Made by a program: the position numbers and the translations under genes
DNA from: an uncultured Roseburia sp.
GTDB taxonomy: Bacteria; Bacillota; Clostridia; Lachnospirales; Lachnospiraceae
Assembly (NCBI GenBank): GCA_934358955.1
Contig: CAKRLC010000003.1
Coordinates: 1-64,000 of the forward strand
DNA length: 64,000 bases
Direction: 5' to 3'
Shown: positions 18,801 through 27,418 of the stretch, piece by piece
Numbering within the stretch: the stretch's first letter is position 1
How the letters are laid out: every line of letters starts with the position of its first letter
Notes under the pieces: model-generated
The model's input: the letters and a program-made list of their open reading frames with translations, nothing else
Told to the model about the DNA's origin: nothing
Databases searched by the model: none

Positions 18801-19774
18801 TGGCAAGATGGGATCTGAAAGATAAGAATGGAAAGTATGTAAAATCTGGTACATATCGATTTACAATAAAAGCAAAAGCACAAGATGGAACAATCATAAC
18901 TGCACATAAATACTTTAAAGTAACAGGAAGCGTTCCGGTATCTTTCAAGTGGACCAAAATGGACAGTACGTCCTATACGCAGGGAGAGACTTTAAAGGCA
19001 AACTTTTACTATGCTGTGACGAGAAAATCAACGGTAAATATAGACATATATTATGAAAATAATAATTTTATGAAGTCATTGGTAGAATCAAAGACAGTTG
19101 GAACGAATGACCAGGTTGCATCATGGGATTTTAAAGATGCAACTGGAAATTATGTTCCATCCGGAACATATCGTTTTACGATCACAGCAGTGGATGAAGA
19201 AGGAAATAAAACGACTGCACACGTATATTTTAAAGTACAGTCTCTCTATAACATCATGGGGGCTTCTAATGTGTCTTTAAACCAGATGATTTCGTACTAT
19301 AATGCAAATCAAAAGTATCCGGACTTTTATCAAAATTCGGATGCACCAACGATTGAAAAGTTTTGCCAGATCTATCTGGAAGAATGCGCAAATGAGAATG
19401 TGCGAGCAGAGGTGGCTTTTGCACAGGCGATGAAAGAAACAGGATTTTTGAGATTTGGTGGAAAAGTCAGTATCACGCAGTATAATTTTGCAGGAATAGG
19501 TGCAGTTGACAGTGGTTCCTCAGCACCTGCAAGTTTCTCAAGCGTGCGGGAAGGCGTAAGAGCCCAGGTGCAGCATTTGAAAGCATATGCATCCACGCAG
19601 CCATTAAATAATAGCTGTGTGGATCCAAGATTTGGCCTGGTAAAAAGAGGAACAGCTCCATATGTAGAATGGCTTGGAGCTCAGGAAAATCCAAATCATG
19701 TTGGTTGGGCAACTTCTAAGAATTATGGCTATAGTATTAAAAATGACTACATGAGCAAAATGCTGTTGTATTAA
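15881..19774 (+). CDS. Secreted bifunctional autolysin: N-acetylmuramoyl-L-alanine amidase, six FlgD-like repeats, glucosaminidase
   Basis: A secreted wall hydrolase of about 1297 residues. The start is ATG 15881 behind AGAGGAG; an in-frame ATG at 15809 lies inside the previous gene. Residues 1-30 are a signal peptide (MKRKGLKQK, hydrophobic core, VYAS), and about 40-115 is a Glu/Thr/Ser-rich linker. Residues about 290-500 are a zinc amidase (Amidase_3) with VVLDPGHD (His302), an early Glu in NVQEQTLNL, VSIHNN and IIIEHAFVTN. Six ~95-residue FlgD-like Ig repeats follow (about 505-1120). The C-terminus is a glucosaminidase domain with Glu1186 in AMKETG and the QYNFAGIGA motif. It lies 16 bases after the glycan operon and is followed by a strong terminator. 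It probably cleaves peptidoglycan at both the stem peptide and the glycan strand. Confidence 0.9.
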   Translation: MKRKGLKQKIAILLAAFMMVTAIPVDNVYASQQESVFDEAGTQNEITTVESTEASENETSETVEEIETVETEEVAESTETTETEEVTESTEEISDTEIIEETEETEETETTEEKETKEFLINYMVMEKANVKLSETQNIVVGLGDASSDIQAARLFYRNETNGVSYHVDAAQIMDDAVSFKISFNNENEKGEYTLEKISYAVDGAEYTEYFAEAGIQAKFGVEAEVESEPDAVVVDENAVNADDEVQMDVVTFDENGNQVSEESIESAIENAEADISTVMSIDDEISSRAAKNLTVVLDPGHDNTHKGASANNVQEQTLNLKIAMYCKEELEKYSGVTVYLTRSANGSCPYPGTSSGDCNLNRVNYAKSVGADVYVSIHNNSSSYVSAQGAMVFYPNKNYNPTVSQEGQGLARSIENKLVALGLYNRGITIKDAKNDKYPDGSVADYYGVIRNCKLVGIPAIIIEHAFVTNSNDVNNYLNSDEKLKKLGVADATGIAEYYGLTKGLKLNYTKMSSTGYAVGSNAVLTYSVNDNADVTVDVYNSDNSYLMNVVSNQFVGKGEHQVSWNLKRPDGKYVFSGNYRFTITVSNNRGEKDVEHQYFSVTGNDPFNYKWTKLSNTSYEIGKQAELYYAVNRDAKVTVDIYDGNDKYLMNLFADKSVGTNDQVARWDLKDRSGTYVTSGKYRMTITAVDDRGYKIVSHQYFNVTGNDLIDFKWVLLSDTNYKVGDTAQLYYAVNRNATVNVDLYDGNDRYVQNIIKDKTVGTNDQVASWDLKTAGKYVSTGKFRFTITAKTDDGRKVTQHKYFNVTGKDPLDFKWTTLSKDSYAIGENAELYYAVNYESTIRVDVYDGNDNFLKTLEPGKKVGTNDQVIRWDLKNNEGNYVKSGKYRFTIKATDADGNVKTAHKYFKVTGNDGIAFRWTKLDQDSYETGDTVNLYYAVDENAVVSVDIYDGSDSYLQNLVKDKSVGTNDQVARWDLKDKNGKYVKSGTYRFTIKAKAQDGTIITAHKYFKVTGSVPVSFKWTKMDSTSYTQGETLKANFYYAVTRKSTVNIDIYYENNNFMKSLVESKTVGTNDQVASWDFKDATGNYVPSGTYRFTITAVDEEGNKTTAHVYFKVQSLYNIMGASNVSLNQMISYYNANQKYPDFYQNSDAPTIEKFCQIYLEECANENVRAEVAFAQAMKETGFLRFGGKVSITQYNFAGIGAVDSGSSAPASFSSVREGVRAQVQHLKAYASTQPLNNSCVDPRFGLVKRGTAPYVEWLGAQENPNHVGWATSKNYGYSIKNDYMSKMLLY
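17395..19235 (+). repeat. Six tandem FlgD-like Ig repeats inside the autolysin
   Basis: Six protein repeats of roughly 95 residues (about 290 bases). Each has a [FY]xWTxLSxxSY start, xLYYAVN, VDIYDGNDxYL, VGTNDQVxRWDLK, SGKYRFTITA and a closing FxVTG(N/K)D. Repeats 2-5 are most alike at DNA level; the first and last have diverged. They probably act as a wall-binding stalk. Confidence 0.8.
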
Positions 19775-19901
19775 TTTGCAAACAGCAAAATTTCAACAAA
19801 AATTAAAATAGTGAAAGAATTATATTTACAAATGACATTCTATATGATATGTATAAATATAAATGAATAGGCTATTTGTAAAATGTTCTTGAAAACGAAC
19901 G

Positions 19902-19956
19902 ACATCCTGCAGATGTTTACTGTTTTATAAAAGCAGTATATGCAGGATGTTTTTAT
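19902..19956 (+). terminator. Rho-independent terminator after the autolysin
   Basis: ACATCCTGCA (19902-19911) pairs with TGCAGGATGT (19941-19950) and is followed by TTTTAT. A second stem, TACTG...CAGTA, lies inside the loop. It closes the 6.2-19.8 kb transcription unit. The rest of 19775-20049 is AT-rich and shows no gene. Confidence 0.85.
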
Positions 19957-20049
19957 GTAGATTAAGAGCTGCTGATCATAATGTAGAAAGCTATGATGAA
20001 CGAGTAGTCATTGGAAAATGATAGATGTGTTAGATTAAGGAATATACAA

Positions 20050-22428
20050 ATGAATAAGACAAAGTTATCTAAGTCCCTTATAATTCAATATAGCTGCATG
20101 TTACTGGCAACTTTAAATATATTTTGCTGCATTTTTTTTAGTTCATTATTTAAAGATGATTACACCTATGGTGTTCCGTATGATCAGAGTTCAGATCTGT
20201 ACACGATCGAACTCTTTTCTGGTAAAAATGATGTTCAGCAGGTTTTTCAACCACAATATGAAAAATTAAACACGGTAGCTGTTCGTATTGAGAATGACGA
20301 GCCTGAGCAGATGACAGGTAATTTATTGTTTGAAATCTTATATGACGATACGGTTATTTGGGATAGTTTAATAAAGGCAGAGGATATTACTGATTGGAGA
20401 TATGTTTATCTGGATGTGTCAGAAATAGAATTTAATAAAAATACAATGTATACGTTAAAAATCACATGTCCGTCCGGTCAGAAAACGTATCCATATCGAA
20501 TATTTTTGAGTCAGGACTCTTTGAGAGAAAATCGTAAGTTGTCATATAATAATGAGGTTGCAACTGGAGAATTAGATATGACATTTACATATTCTCATTT
20601 TAATGAAGGTCAGATAACGGCAATGATAATCTTATATGTTGTTATCATAATGTCAGCAAGGGTTTATAATCATACAAAAAAATATTTAAAATATATCGTA
20701 GTTGTAGGCAATGCATTTGCTCTTGTGTTTATGATAGAGTATTTGTGTAACAATCATTTGTTTTTAATGAGTATCGCAGCTATTATTTTTAATATGCTGA
20801 TCATTTTACTGGTTTACCTGTTATTTTTAGCTATTACTTCCCGATATTCATTGTCGCTTATACTTACGGATGCGATTTTTTTTGTGTGCGCGCTTGTTAA
20901 TCATTTTGTTTTGCAATTTAGAGGGACGGTGATACTTCCTTCTGATATATATTCTATACAGACAGCTGCGAATGTTGCCGAAAATTATCAAGTGGAGGCA
21001 GATGCTATTTTATTAATAGGCTTTAGTATACTTTTGACCTTAATAAGTATTAGTATTTCATTGATTGGCCAATTTAATAATACTACTAATAGAAAGAATA
21101 GTGTGCTTTCATTTGGAATTATATTTACGATCATCAGTGTGCTGATATTCAGTCCTGCAAGTCAGGAAATACTTTCATTAAGTCTTGATCAATCCGCGCA
21201 GACATCAAAGAGTCATGAGATAGGATTTGTCCTTAATTTTATGGAAAATATTCCACCTACTATATACAAAAAACCATCCGGATATTCTGTGAATGCAGCT
21301 GAGAACATTTTTCCCCAAATTGATCAGGTAAATGATTCAGAAGTTATAAAAACGGAACTTCCTAGCCGAATTATTGTTGTAATGAATGAGTCTTTTACAG
21401 ATCTTGGGTATTTAAATACAATAGATACAGATCATGAGTATTTGTCAAATTTTAATAAAATAGCGGCTTCATCGAATAGTAAGACTGGAAAATGTGTGGT
21501 ACCGGTTTTTGGTGGTGGGACAAGTTGTTCTGAATTTGAACTTTTAACAGGCTGCAGCATGCTTTTTTTTGGAGCCGGAAATGCTCCGTATCAACAATAT
21601 ATTCATAGTGAAACCGCGTCCGTGGCGTCATTACTTTCGGATTTAGATTACACAACTCTATCCTTACATCCGGCTAACCCTAAAAGTTGGAACCGTGATA
21701 TAGCATATCCTTTACTTGGTTTCGACCGTTTTATAAGTTCAAATTCTATTGAATTTTCAAATCCTACGACTTGTCGTTACTGGGCAGATGATGCTGCTTT
21801 ATTTAATGAATTATATGAGCAAAGCTTGATCACTAATGAGAACTTATTTGAGTTTGGTTTAACGATTCAATGCCATGGTGGATATGAGTATTCTGGAGAT
21901 GATTTTGAAACAACGGTTCATATAGAAAATTATGATGATCCGGATGGAAGTATTTCGCAATACCTGACATTGGTGCAACTATCGGATAAGGCATTCGGAA
22001 AATTTATAGAAGATTTAGAAGATTCAAATGAAAAGACAATATTTTTAATGTTCGGGGATCATCTTCCGGGACTGTCCAGTGATTTTTATAAAGATTTATT
22101 AAATACTCCGGATATTGATGGATATCCATGGTGCACAGAATTGTTTGAAACACCATATTTATTCTGGTCTAATTATGATGTCTCGTTTGATGAGATACCA
22201 GACGTGTTAAGTGCAAATTTTTTATCAACATATTTATTAAAATGTGCTGGAGTACCGCTTTCTCCTTATTATCAGTTTTTGTACAACTTATCTCGTCAGT
22301 ATCCGGTAGTTTCTAAAAATGCGATTCTTGATAATGATGGAAATGATTATCAATATGAGAAAAATTCTCCTTGTTATGAAGCACTTCATGATTATGAAAT
22401 GCTGCAATATTATATTTTACATCAATAA
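20050..22428 (+). CDS. LtaS-like membrane phosphoglycerol (or phosphoethanolamine) transferase
   Basis: About 792 residues. Start chosen at ATG 20050 (TAAGGA 9 bases before); an upstream in-frame TTG at 20011 is possible. After one N-terminal helix there is an extracellular domain (about 45-185), then about five membrane helices (about 190-360), and a sulfatase-type catalytic domain from about 437: VVMNESFTDLG, the nucleophile Thr491 in GGGTSCSEFE, CHGGYEY and FGDHLPG. Family members (LtaS, OpgB, PetN types) move phosphoglycerol or phosphoethanolamine from a lipid to a glycan outside the cell. The large insertion before the membrane region is unlike LtaS itself, so a glycan-modifying role is more likely than lipoteichoic acid synthesis. 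The gene is more AT-rich than its neighbours. Confidence 0.8.
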   Translation: MNKTKLSKSLIIQYSCMLLATLNIFCCIFFSSLFKDDYTYGVPYDQSSDLYTIELFSGKNDVQQVFQPQYEKLNTVAVRIENDEPEQMTGNLLFEILYDDTVIWDSLIKAEDITDWRYVYLDVSEIEFNKNTMYTLKITCPSGQKTYPYRIFLSQDSLRENRKLSYNNEVATGELDMTFTYSHFNEGQITAMIILYVVIIMSARVYNHTKKYLKYIVVVGNAFALVFMIEYLCNNHLFLMSIAAIIFNMLIILLVYLLFLAITSRYSLSLILTDAIFFVCALVNHFVLQFRGTVILPSDIYSIQTAANVAENYQVEADAILLIGFSILLTLISISISLIGQFNNTTNRKNSVLSFGIIFTIISVLIFSPASQEILSLSLDQSAQTSKSHEIGFVLNFMENIPPTIYKKPSGYSVNAAENIFPQIDQVNDSEVIKTELPSRIIVVMNESFTDLGYLNTIDTDHEYLSNFNKIAASSNSKTGKCVVPVFGGGTSCSEFELLTGCSMLFFGAGNAPYQQYIHSETASVASLLSDLDYTTLSLHPANPKSWNRDIAYPLLGFDRFISSNSIEFSNPTTCRYWADDAALFNELYEQSLITNENLFEFGLTIQCHGGYEYSGDDFETTVHIENYDDPDGSISQYLTLVQLSDKAFGKFIEDLEDSNEKTIFLMFGDHLPGLSSDFYKDLLNTPDIDGYPWCTELFETPYLFWSNYDVSFDEIPDVLSANFLSTYLLKCAGVPLSPYYQFLYNLSRQYPVVSKNAILDNDGNDYQYEKNSPCYEALHDYEMLQYYILHQ

Positions 22429-22480
22429 GAACTACCTGGGAGGCAGTTGGTAAATTTTAAAAATGGAGAGGGATAATAAA

Positions 22481-24289
22481 ATGATTATTAGTATTTTGTT
22501 TATTGCAGTATTTTACGGAATATGTATATTTGGAATATGTTGCGATAACCAATATATGATATTAAAACAGCTGCATAAAGATTTTTCGTGGAGATTGAGA
22601 CTTGCTTTAGGAATAGTGCTGGTTACAGTTACTATATTTGTTGTATATTGGATACGTCAAAATCATTTTATATATTATTGGGATTATTCCGGATATTGGA
22701 GAGCTTCAATAGATCGCATGAATGAGATGAAGTATAGTTCCTGCACGGATATATTGAAGACATTAATACAATCTATTAATAATGATGATTATAATATTTT
22801 TTTGCCGACAGTTATAGCATTTCCTTTAGATAAACTTGGATATACGTTTGCCAGGTATGTCATAGTGTGTTGTATGATGTTTTTGATACCTGTATTTCTG
22901 ATAGAAGGATTAATTGTTCAGAAATTTGTAAAAGATATGGAAGGAAAAAAAGGCGGATTATATGTTATTTCTGTAATAATTGCAATATGTATGGCAAACA
23001 ATTATTATGCTGTATTTAAAGGCTATATAGATGGGGCATATTTAGTGCCTATGTCAGTAGTATTATATTTATTTATAGACTATGACTTTAAAAAGAAAAA
23101 TATAGCAAGAAATATAGCTATTTCATTGTTACTTGTCATGATTTGGATATGTAGAAGATATACAGTATTTTTTCTGATTGGATTTGTAATAGCGATGTTG
23201 ATTAAGGCGATTACAGTTGTGATTCAAACAAGAAATTTAAATATCATAAAAAGTGTTGTTTTCAATTTTCTGCAAATAGGTGGGGTTAGTTTTGGTATTT
23301 TGTTTTTTTGTTTCAGACAGTTCTTTTTGCATGCATTATTAACAAATTATGGAGAAATGTATAGCGCATATGATGCACCGTTAATGACAAAAATAAATAC
23401 GTTGGCGTTATCATTTGGATATATCACGGGGATTATAAGTGTTATTGTTGGAATAGTATGTTTTTTATATAAAAAACATATTTTAAACTATGTTGCACTG
23501 ATTGCTTTAGTACTCATAGAAACAGCTGTGTTTTGGAAAACACAGGATATGAGTATTCATCATCGAATGTTATTAAATATACCGTTATATATTATTAGTA
23601 CAATTCCTATAGCAATGAGCTGGGATTTGAAACACACAGATTATGATACATCAAACGGAAAAAAGTACATTGTAAAGATATGTGCAGTTTTTTGTGCATG
23701 CAGTATGATGATAAACTTTTTAAACACCTTTTCAAAGCACTGTATCATAAAAAATGAGGGAAAAATATTTTCTGAACATTATGAACCACTTCAAAGACAT
23801 GATATAGAAAAGCTGAATTATTTGGCAGAACGATTAAATCAACTTGTAGAGGGAACGGAAGACCGAATTTATGTGGCAGCTTCAGGAACAATATTAAACT
23901 GTGACATTCTTAGAAAGCTCTATATGCCATACTCACAAAATGCTGTGCCACAAATGGACAATACATGTGATGTGGATTTGCGAGATGGATTTCCTACATG
24001 GTTTTTAGATGCTAAATATGTTGTGGCAACAGACCCGGTTCAAACACATTTAGATACAGGACAGGAAGTCGTAACATACCTTGCAGAACAGATTATGAAC
24101 AATGAAACATGCATAGGAAAACATTTTGAATGTATTGAACAGGTAGAACTGGATGATGGTGTAATTGCAAAAATATATTCTAAAGAGAGTGATTTCACAG
24201 CAGAAGACTTAGAACAGATAAGAAAATATTATATGGAGTTATATCCGGAATATAAGGAACTTTTTGCTGACAGAATATATTATAACTAG
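22481..24289 (+). CDS. Polytopic membrane protein of unknown function (possible GT-C-like)
   Basis: About 602 residues with roughly 11-12 membrane helices in the first 430 residues and a soluble C-terminal tail. The start is ATG 22481, because GGAGAGGG at 22465-22472 lies 8 bases before it; the earlier ATG 22463 overlaps that RBS. After the second helix comes YYWDYSGYWRAS, an acidic/aromatic loop of the kind seen in lipid-linked-sugar GT-C enzymes, but no family is recognised with confidence. It follows the LtaS-like gene by 52 bases, shares its low GC and is probably co-transcribed. Confidence 0.65.
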   Translation: MIISILFIAVFYGICIFGICCDNQYMILKQLHKDFSWRLRLALGIVLVTVTIFVVYWIRQNHFIYYWDYSGYWRASIDRMNEMKYSSCTDILKTLIQSINNDDYNIFLPTVIAFPLDKLGYTFARYVIVCCMMFLIPVFLIEGLIVQKFVKDMEGKKGGLYVISVIIAICMANNYYAVFKGYIDGAYLVPMSVVLYLFIDYDFKKKNIARNIAISLLLVMIWICRRYTVFFLIGFVIAMLIKAITVVIQTRNLNIIKSVVFNFLQIGGVSFGILFFCFRQFFLHALLTNYGEMYSAYDAPLMTKINTLALSFGYITGIISVIVGIVCFLYKKHILNYVALIALVLIETAVFWKTQDMSIHHRMLLNIPLYIISTIPIAMSWDLKHTDYDTSNGKKYIVKICAVFCACSMMINFLNTFSKHCIIKNEGKIFSEHYEPLQRHDIEKLNYLAERLNQLVEGTEDRIYVAASGTILNCDILRKLYMPYSQNAVPQMDNTCDVDLRDGFPTWFLDAKYVVATDPVQTHLDTGQEVVTYLAEQIMNNETCIGKHFECIEQVELDDGVIAKIYSKESDFTAEDLEQIRKYYMELYPEYKELFADRIYYN

Positions 24290-24429
24290 ATTTAGTAGAA
24301 AAGGTTTGTCAAGATTTAGAATTTAAACAGATTAAGTCTTTTTGCGAAAATAAGAATTTATTTAGATAGTGAAGGGTTTATTTTAACAATTAGAGAAGGA
24401 TGGAAACTTGAAATTGAAAAGAGGTAAAT
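24290..24429. other. AT-rich gap without a recognisable gene
   Basis: A short open stretch (24286-24369) has no start codon or RBS, and its 27 residues match nothing I recognise. It may be debris from the decaying region 24.3-25.1 kb. No clear promoter or terminator was seen. Confidence 0.4.
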
Positions 24430-24808
24430 ATGAAAAGAAAGTTATTTGTGGTGGTATAGTAGCATTTTTTTGTTGAGAATTGGTTTTGTTCTGAGATTTG
24501 CAGTAATGCGTAATAGTAATGTAGATAATGATTTTTCTATATTACCTGTTTCAAATGTTGATGTAAGTCAAAAGACACCATATGAAATAAAAGAATATAA
24601 GGATGAAATATTGATAGATATGGGAAAGGAGTGGGATAATTCATATATTGCGGCCAATGGTTCTGCCATTAATTTTAATGAAAAAATATATTATTTTTAT
24701 CATGGGTTAAATTCTGATATTGGATATGCTGAAATCGGATTAGCTATTTCTTCTGACGGAAAGATTTTTGACGAAAGAACAAATGAACCAATGATGATTT
24801 TACACTGA
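24430..24808 (+). pseudogene. Remnant of a secreted beta-propeller glycosidase-like protein
   Basis: A good RBS (GAGG) and ATG at 24430 begin MKRKLFVVV and then hit TAG. The reading continues in another frame (24446 on) as a hydrophobic segment, like a signal anchor, followed by WDNSYIAANGSAI, KIYYFYHG and IGLAISSDGKIF. These blocks resemble blade motifs of five-bladed propeller glycosidases (GH43/GH130-like). The protein stops after about 120 residues, far short of a propeller. A frameshift near 24446-24460 plus C-terminal loss makes this a pseudogene. Family assignment is tentative. Confidence 0.5.
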
Positions 24809-24840
24809 CTTTATATAATCTGAATTATGGACATGATTAT

Positions 24841-25086
24841 GTGACAAAAAGGAATAATATGCAAGGAGATGCCAAGAATGGCACTCAAGGTGGCACTCAA
24901 GGTGGCACTCAAGATAAATTACAGGAACAGATCTTTGATATGATAAAAGAAAATCCTAAAATTTCTACATCAGAAATAGCAATAAAGTTAGGCGTTGGTG
25001 TAAGAACTGTGAAGAGGAGAATTAAACAAATGTCAAATGTATCATATATAGGGAGTGGCTATAGCGGTCATTGGGAGATTAAATAG
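24841..25086 (+). pseudogene. C-terminal fragment of an AlbA_2/HATPase-type (COG2865-like) regulator
   Basis: An 81-residue reading frame (GTG 24841, or ATG 24859 behind AAGGA). It has a repetitive NGTQGGTQGGTQ linker followed by a winged-helix domain (QEQIFDMIKENPKISTSEIAIKLG, VRTVKRRIKQM). This is the usual C-terminal end of large ATP-binding transcriptional regulators of the COG2865 type. The N-terminal AlbA_2 and ATPase domains are missing, so it is probably a remnant, though a free-standing DNA-binding peptide cannot be excluded. A second fragment of the same family is at 45083. Confidence 0.55.
24880..24915 (+). repeat. Three 12-base tandem repeats (GGCACTCAAGRT)
   Basis: Units at 24880-24891, 24892-24903 and 24904-24915 encode GTQ(G/D) in the linker of the regulator fragment. 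The length is in frame, so copy-number changes alter only the linker length. Confidence 0.85.
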
Positions 25087-25156
25087 CGAAAAAAAGGCGA
25101 GCAGACAGAATTCAGATTAAAAAGGTATTTATAGCCGAAAACAATCGCAACTTATA

Positions 25157-25186
25157 TTAGGATTCAGCAGAAATAAGTAGTATAAT
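25157..25186 (+). promoter_or_regulatory. Candidate promoter of the glf operon
   Basis: TATAAT at 25181-25186, with a weak TTAGGA 18 bases upstream (25157-25162), lies 44 bases before the glf start. It separates the Glf operon from the AT-rich remnants upstream. Confidence 0.45.
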
Positions 25187-25229
25187 ATCCCTATCGAACC
25201 ACGAATAACATAGAAGGAGAATACGACGA

Positions 25230-26348
25230 ATGAAATACGACTATCTCATCGTAGGAGCAGGACTTTACGGTGCTATTTTTGCACACGAAGCAAAAAAAGC
25301 AGGAAAAGCCGTTCTGGTGATCGATAAACGCCCGAATATTGCGGGAAATGTATACACAGAAGAAGTAGAAGGAATTCAGGTACATAAGTATGGTGCACAT
25401 ATTTTCCATACCAATTCGAAGAAAGTATGGGACTATGTAAATCAGTTTGCAGAATTTAACCGTTTTACGAATTCACCGGTTGCAAATTATAACGGAGAGT
25501 TATACTCTCTGCCGTTTAATATGTACACATTTAATAAAATGTGGGGTGTTGTGACACCGGAAGAAGCAGCAGCGAAGATTGAAGAGCAGAAGAAGGAAGC
25601 CAATATTACGGAACCGAAGAATTTAGAGGAACAGGCGATCTCTCTTGTCGGTACGGATATTTATGAAAAACTGATCAAAGGCTATACGGAAAAGCAGTGG
25701 GGACGATCCTGCAAAGAGCTTCCGGCATTTATTATCAAGCGTCTGCCGGTCCGTTTTACTTTCGACAATAATTATTTTAATGCGCTTTATCAGGGAATTC
25801 CGGTTGGAGGCTACACGAAGATGGTTGCGCATATGTTAGAGGGTGTGGAAGTCCGCCTGGATACAGACTATCTGGCTGACAGGGAGACTTTTGATGAGAT
25901 GGCAGATAAGGTTGTCTATACGGGTGCGATTGATGCATACTTTGATTATAAGCTTGGAACCTTAGAATACCGGTCAGTCCGTTTTGAGACGGAATTGCTG
26001 GATATGCCGAATTTCCAGGGAAATGCAGCAGTGAATTACACAGATGCAAAGACTCCTTGGACAAGGATCATTGAGCACAAATGGTTTGAGTTCGGCAAGG
26101 ATGCTAAGGGCAATGACTTAGAGAAGACAGTGATCTCAAGGGAATATTCTTCCGAATGGAAGCCGGGCGATGAACCATATTATCCGGTGAACGATGAAAA
26201 GAACGGTGCACTGTATGCACAGTACAGAGAGCTGGCAGAAAAAGAAAATCGTGTGATCTTTGGCGGACGTCTCGGAGAGTATAAGTATTATGACATGGAT
26301 CAGGTGATCGCAGCGGCATTAGATGCAGTGGAAAAGGAATTGAATTAG
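25230..26348 (+). CDS. glf: UDP-galactopyranose mutase
   Basis: A 372-residue flavoenzyme of the usual length, starting with the FAD-binding YDYLIVGAGLYGAIFAHEA (GxGxxG at 9-14) followed by VLVIDKRPNIAGN. It also carries conserved mutase motifs (KYGAHIFHT, GYTEKQWG, LPVRFTFDNNYF, SREYS). It converts UDP-galactopyranose to UDP-galactofuranose in the cytoplasm, so one of the glycans made here probably contains Galf. AAGGAG lies before the ATG; the next gene starts on the base after the stop codon. Confidence 0.96.
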   Translation: MKYDYLIVGAGLYGAIFAHEAKKAGKAVLVIDKRPNIAGNVYTEEVEGIQVHKYGAHIFHTNSKKVWDYVNQFAEFNRFTNSPVANYNGELYSLPFNMYTFNKMWGVVTPEEAAAKIEEQKKEANITEPKNLEEQAISLVGTDIYEKLIKGYTEKQWGRSCKELPAFIIKRLPVRFTFDNNYFNALYQGIPVGGYTKMVAHMLEGVEVRLDTDYLADRETFDEMADKVVYTGAIDAYFDYKLGTLEYRSVRFETELLDMPNFQGNAAVNYTDAKTPWTRIIEHKWFEFGKDAKGNDLEKTVISREYSSEWKPGDEPYYPVNDEKNGALYAQYRELAEKENRVIFGGRLGEYKYYDMDQVIAAALDAVEKELN

Positions 26349-27356
26349 ATGGATACAAGGCTATATATAGTAGTCCCGTGTTACAATGAAGAGAAGGTTT
26401 TGCCGATCACATCGAAGATGTTTTTGGAAGAGTTGAATCTTTTGATCGGAAAGGGAAAGATAAGCTCAGACAGCAGGGTCTTATTTGTCAATGATGGCAG
26501 CAGGGATGCAACATGGGAAATGATCAGGACACTGGCAAAAGAAGAGGAACATTTTATCGGAATCTGCCAAAGCCGTAACAGAGGACATCAGAATGCGGTA
26601 TTGGCAGGTCTGATGGAAGCAAAGGATGTGGCAGATATTACGATCTCAATCGACTGTGACGGGCAGGATGACATTGGTGCAATGGAAGCGATGGTAGATG
26701 CTTACCATGATGGCTGTGAGATCGTCTATGGTGTGCGCAGCAACCGTGACACGGACACTTTTTTTAAACGTTTTACGGCGCAGTCTTTTTATAAAGTATT
26801 GAATAAGATGGGAGCAGAGGTTGTTTATAACCATGCAGATTACCGGCTGGTATCTTCAAGGGTGCTGCAGGAGTTTGCCAATTTTAAAGAAGTAAATCTG
26901 TATTTGCGTGGGATGTTTCCACTTGTCGGATTTAAGAGCACCAGCGTCTATTATGAGCGTCATGAACGTCTTGCAGGAGAATCCCATTATCCATTATCGA
27001 AGATGCTGTCATTGGCGTTTGACGGGATCACAAGCCTTAGCGTAAAACCGATCAGTGTGATTACAGGACTTGGTCTTTTTGTATCGGTATTAAGCTTTAT
27101 CGGTGTGATCTGGGCAATCGTAAGCCAGGTGATGGGAAGAACAGTTCCGGGATGGTCGAGTACAGTGTGCATCGTCTGCTTTATGGGTGGTATCCAGCTG
27201 ATCTCGCTTGGTGTCCTTGGTGAATATATTGGCAAGATTTATATGGAAGTGAAGGCAAGACCGAGATATATCATCAGTGAACGCACCTGGGAAGAAGACG
27301 AAAGCAGAGGCTGTGATGATACGAGATCAGAGGATAATTTATCATCTGACAAATAG
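26349..27356 (+). CDS. GtrB/DPM1-type family 2 glycosyltransferase with two C-terminal membrane helices
   Basis: A 335-residue protein: N-terminal GT2 domain (YIVVPCYNEEKVLP, LFVNDGSRDATW, SIDCDGQDD as the DxD-type site), and after about residue 230 two membrane helices (ISVITGLGLFVSVLSFIGVI and a second near 270-295). This is the architecture of enzymes that make polyprenyl-phosphate-linked single sugars for transfer outside the cell. The ATG directly follows the glf stop, so translation is coupled. The donor sugar is unknown. Confidence 0.9.
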   Translation: MDTRLYIVVPCYNEEKVLPITSKMFLEELNLLIGKGKISSDSRVLFVNDGSRDATWEMIRTLAKEEEHFIGICQSRNRGHQNAVLAGLMEAKDVADITISIDCDGQDDIGAMEAMVDAYHDGCEIVYGVRSNRDTDTFFKRFTAQSFYKVLNKMGAEVVYNHADYRLVSSRVLQEFANFKEVNLYLRGMFPLVGFKSTSVYYERHERLAGESHYPLSKMLSLAFDGITSLSVKPISVITGLGLFVSVLSFIGVIWAIVSQVMGRTVPGWSSTVCIVCFMGGIQLISLGVLGEYIGKIYMEVKARPRYIISERTWEEDESRGCDDTRSEDNLSSDK

Positions 27357-27418
27357 AAAAAGAATAGAGATTACAGCACGGAATGCGTGCAGATTAAGAA
27401 TGTAAGGAGAATAAGAAC

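Noticed and set aside
24880-24915. Short tandem repeats considered as a CRISPR array
   Set aside because: Units of 12 bases without spacers, in frame within a protein linker; no cas genes. The same applies to 45470-45574.
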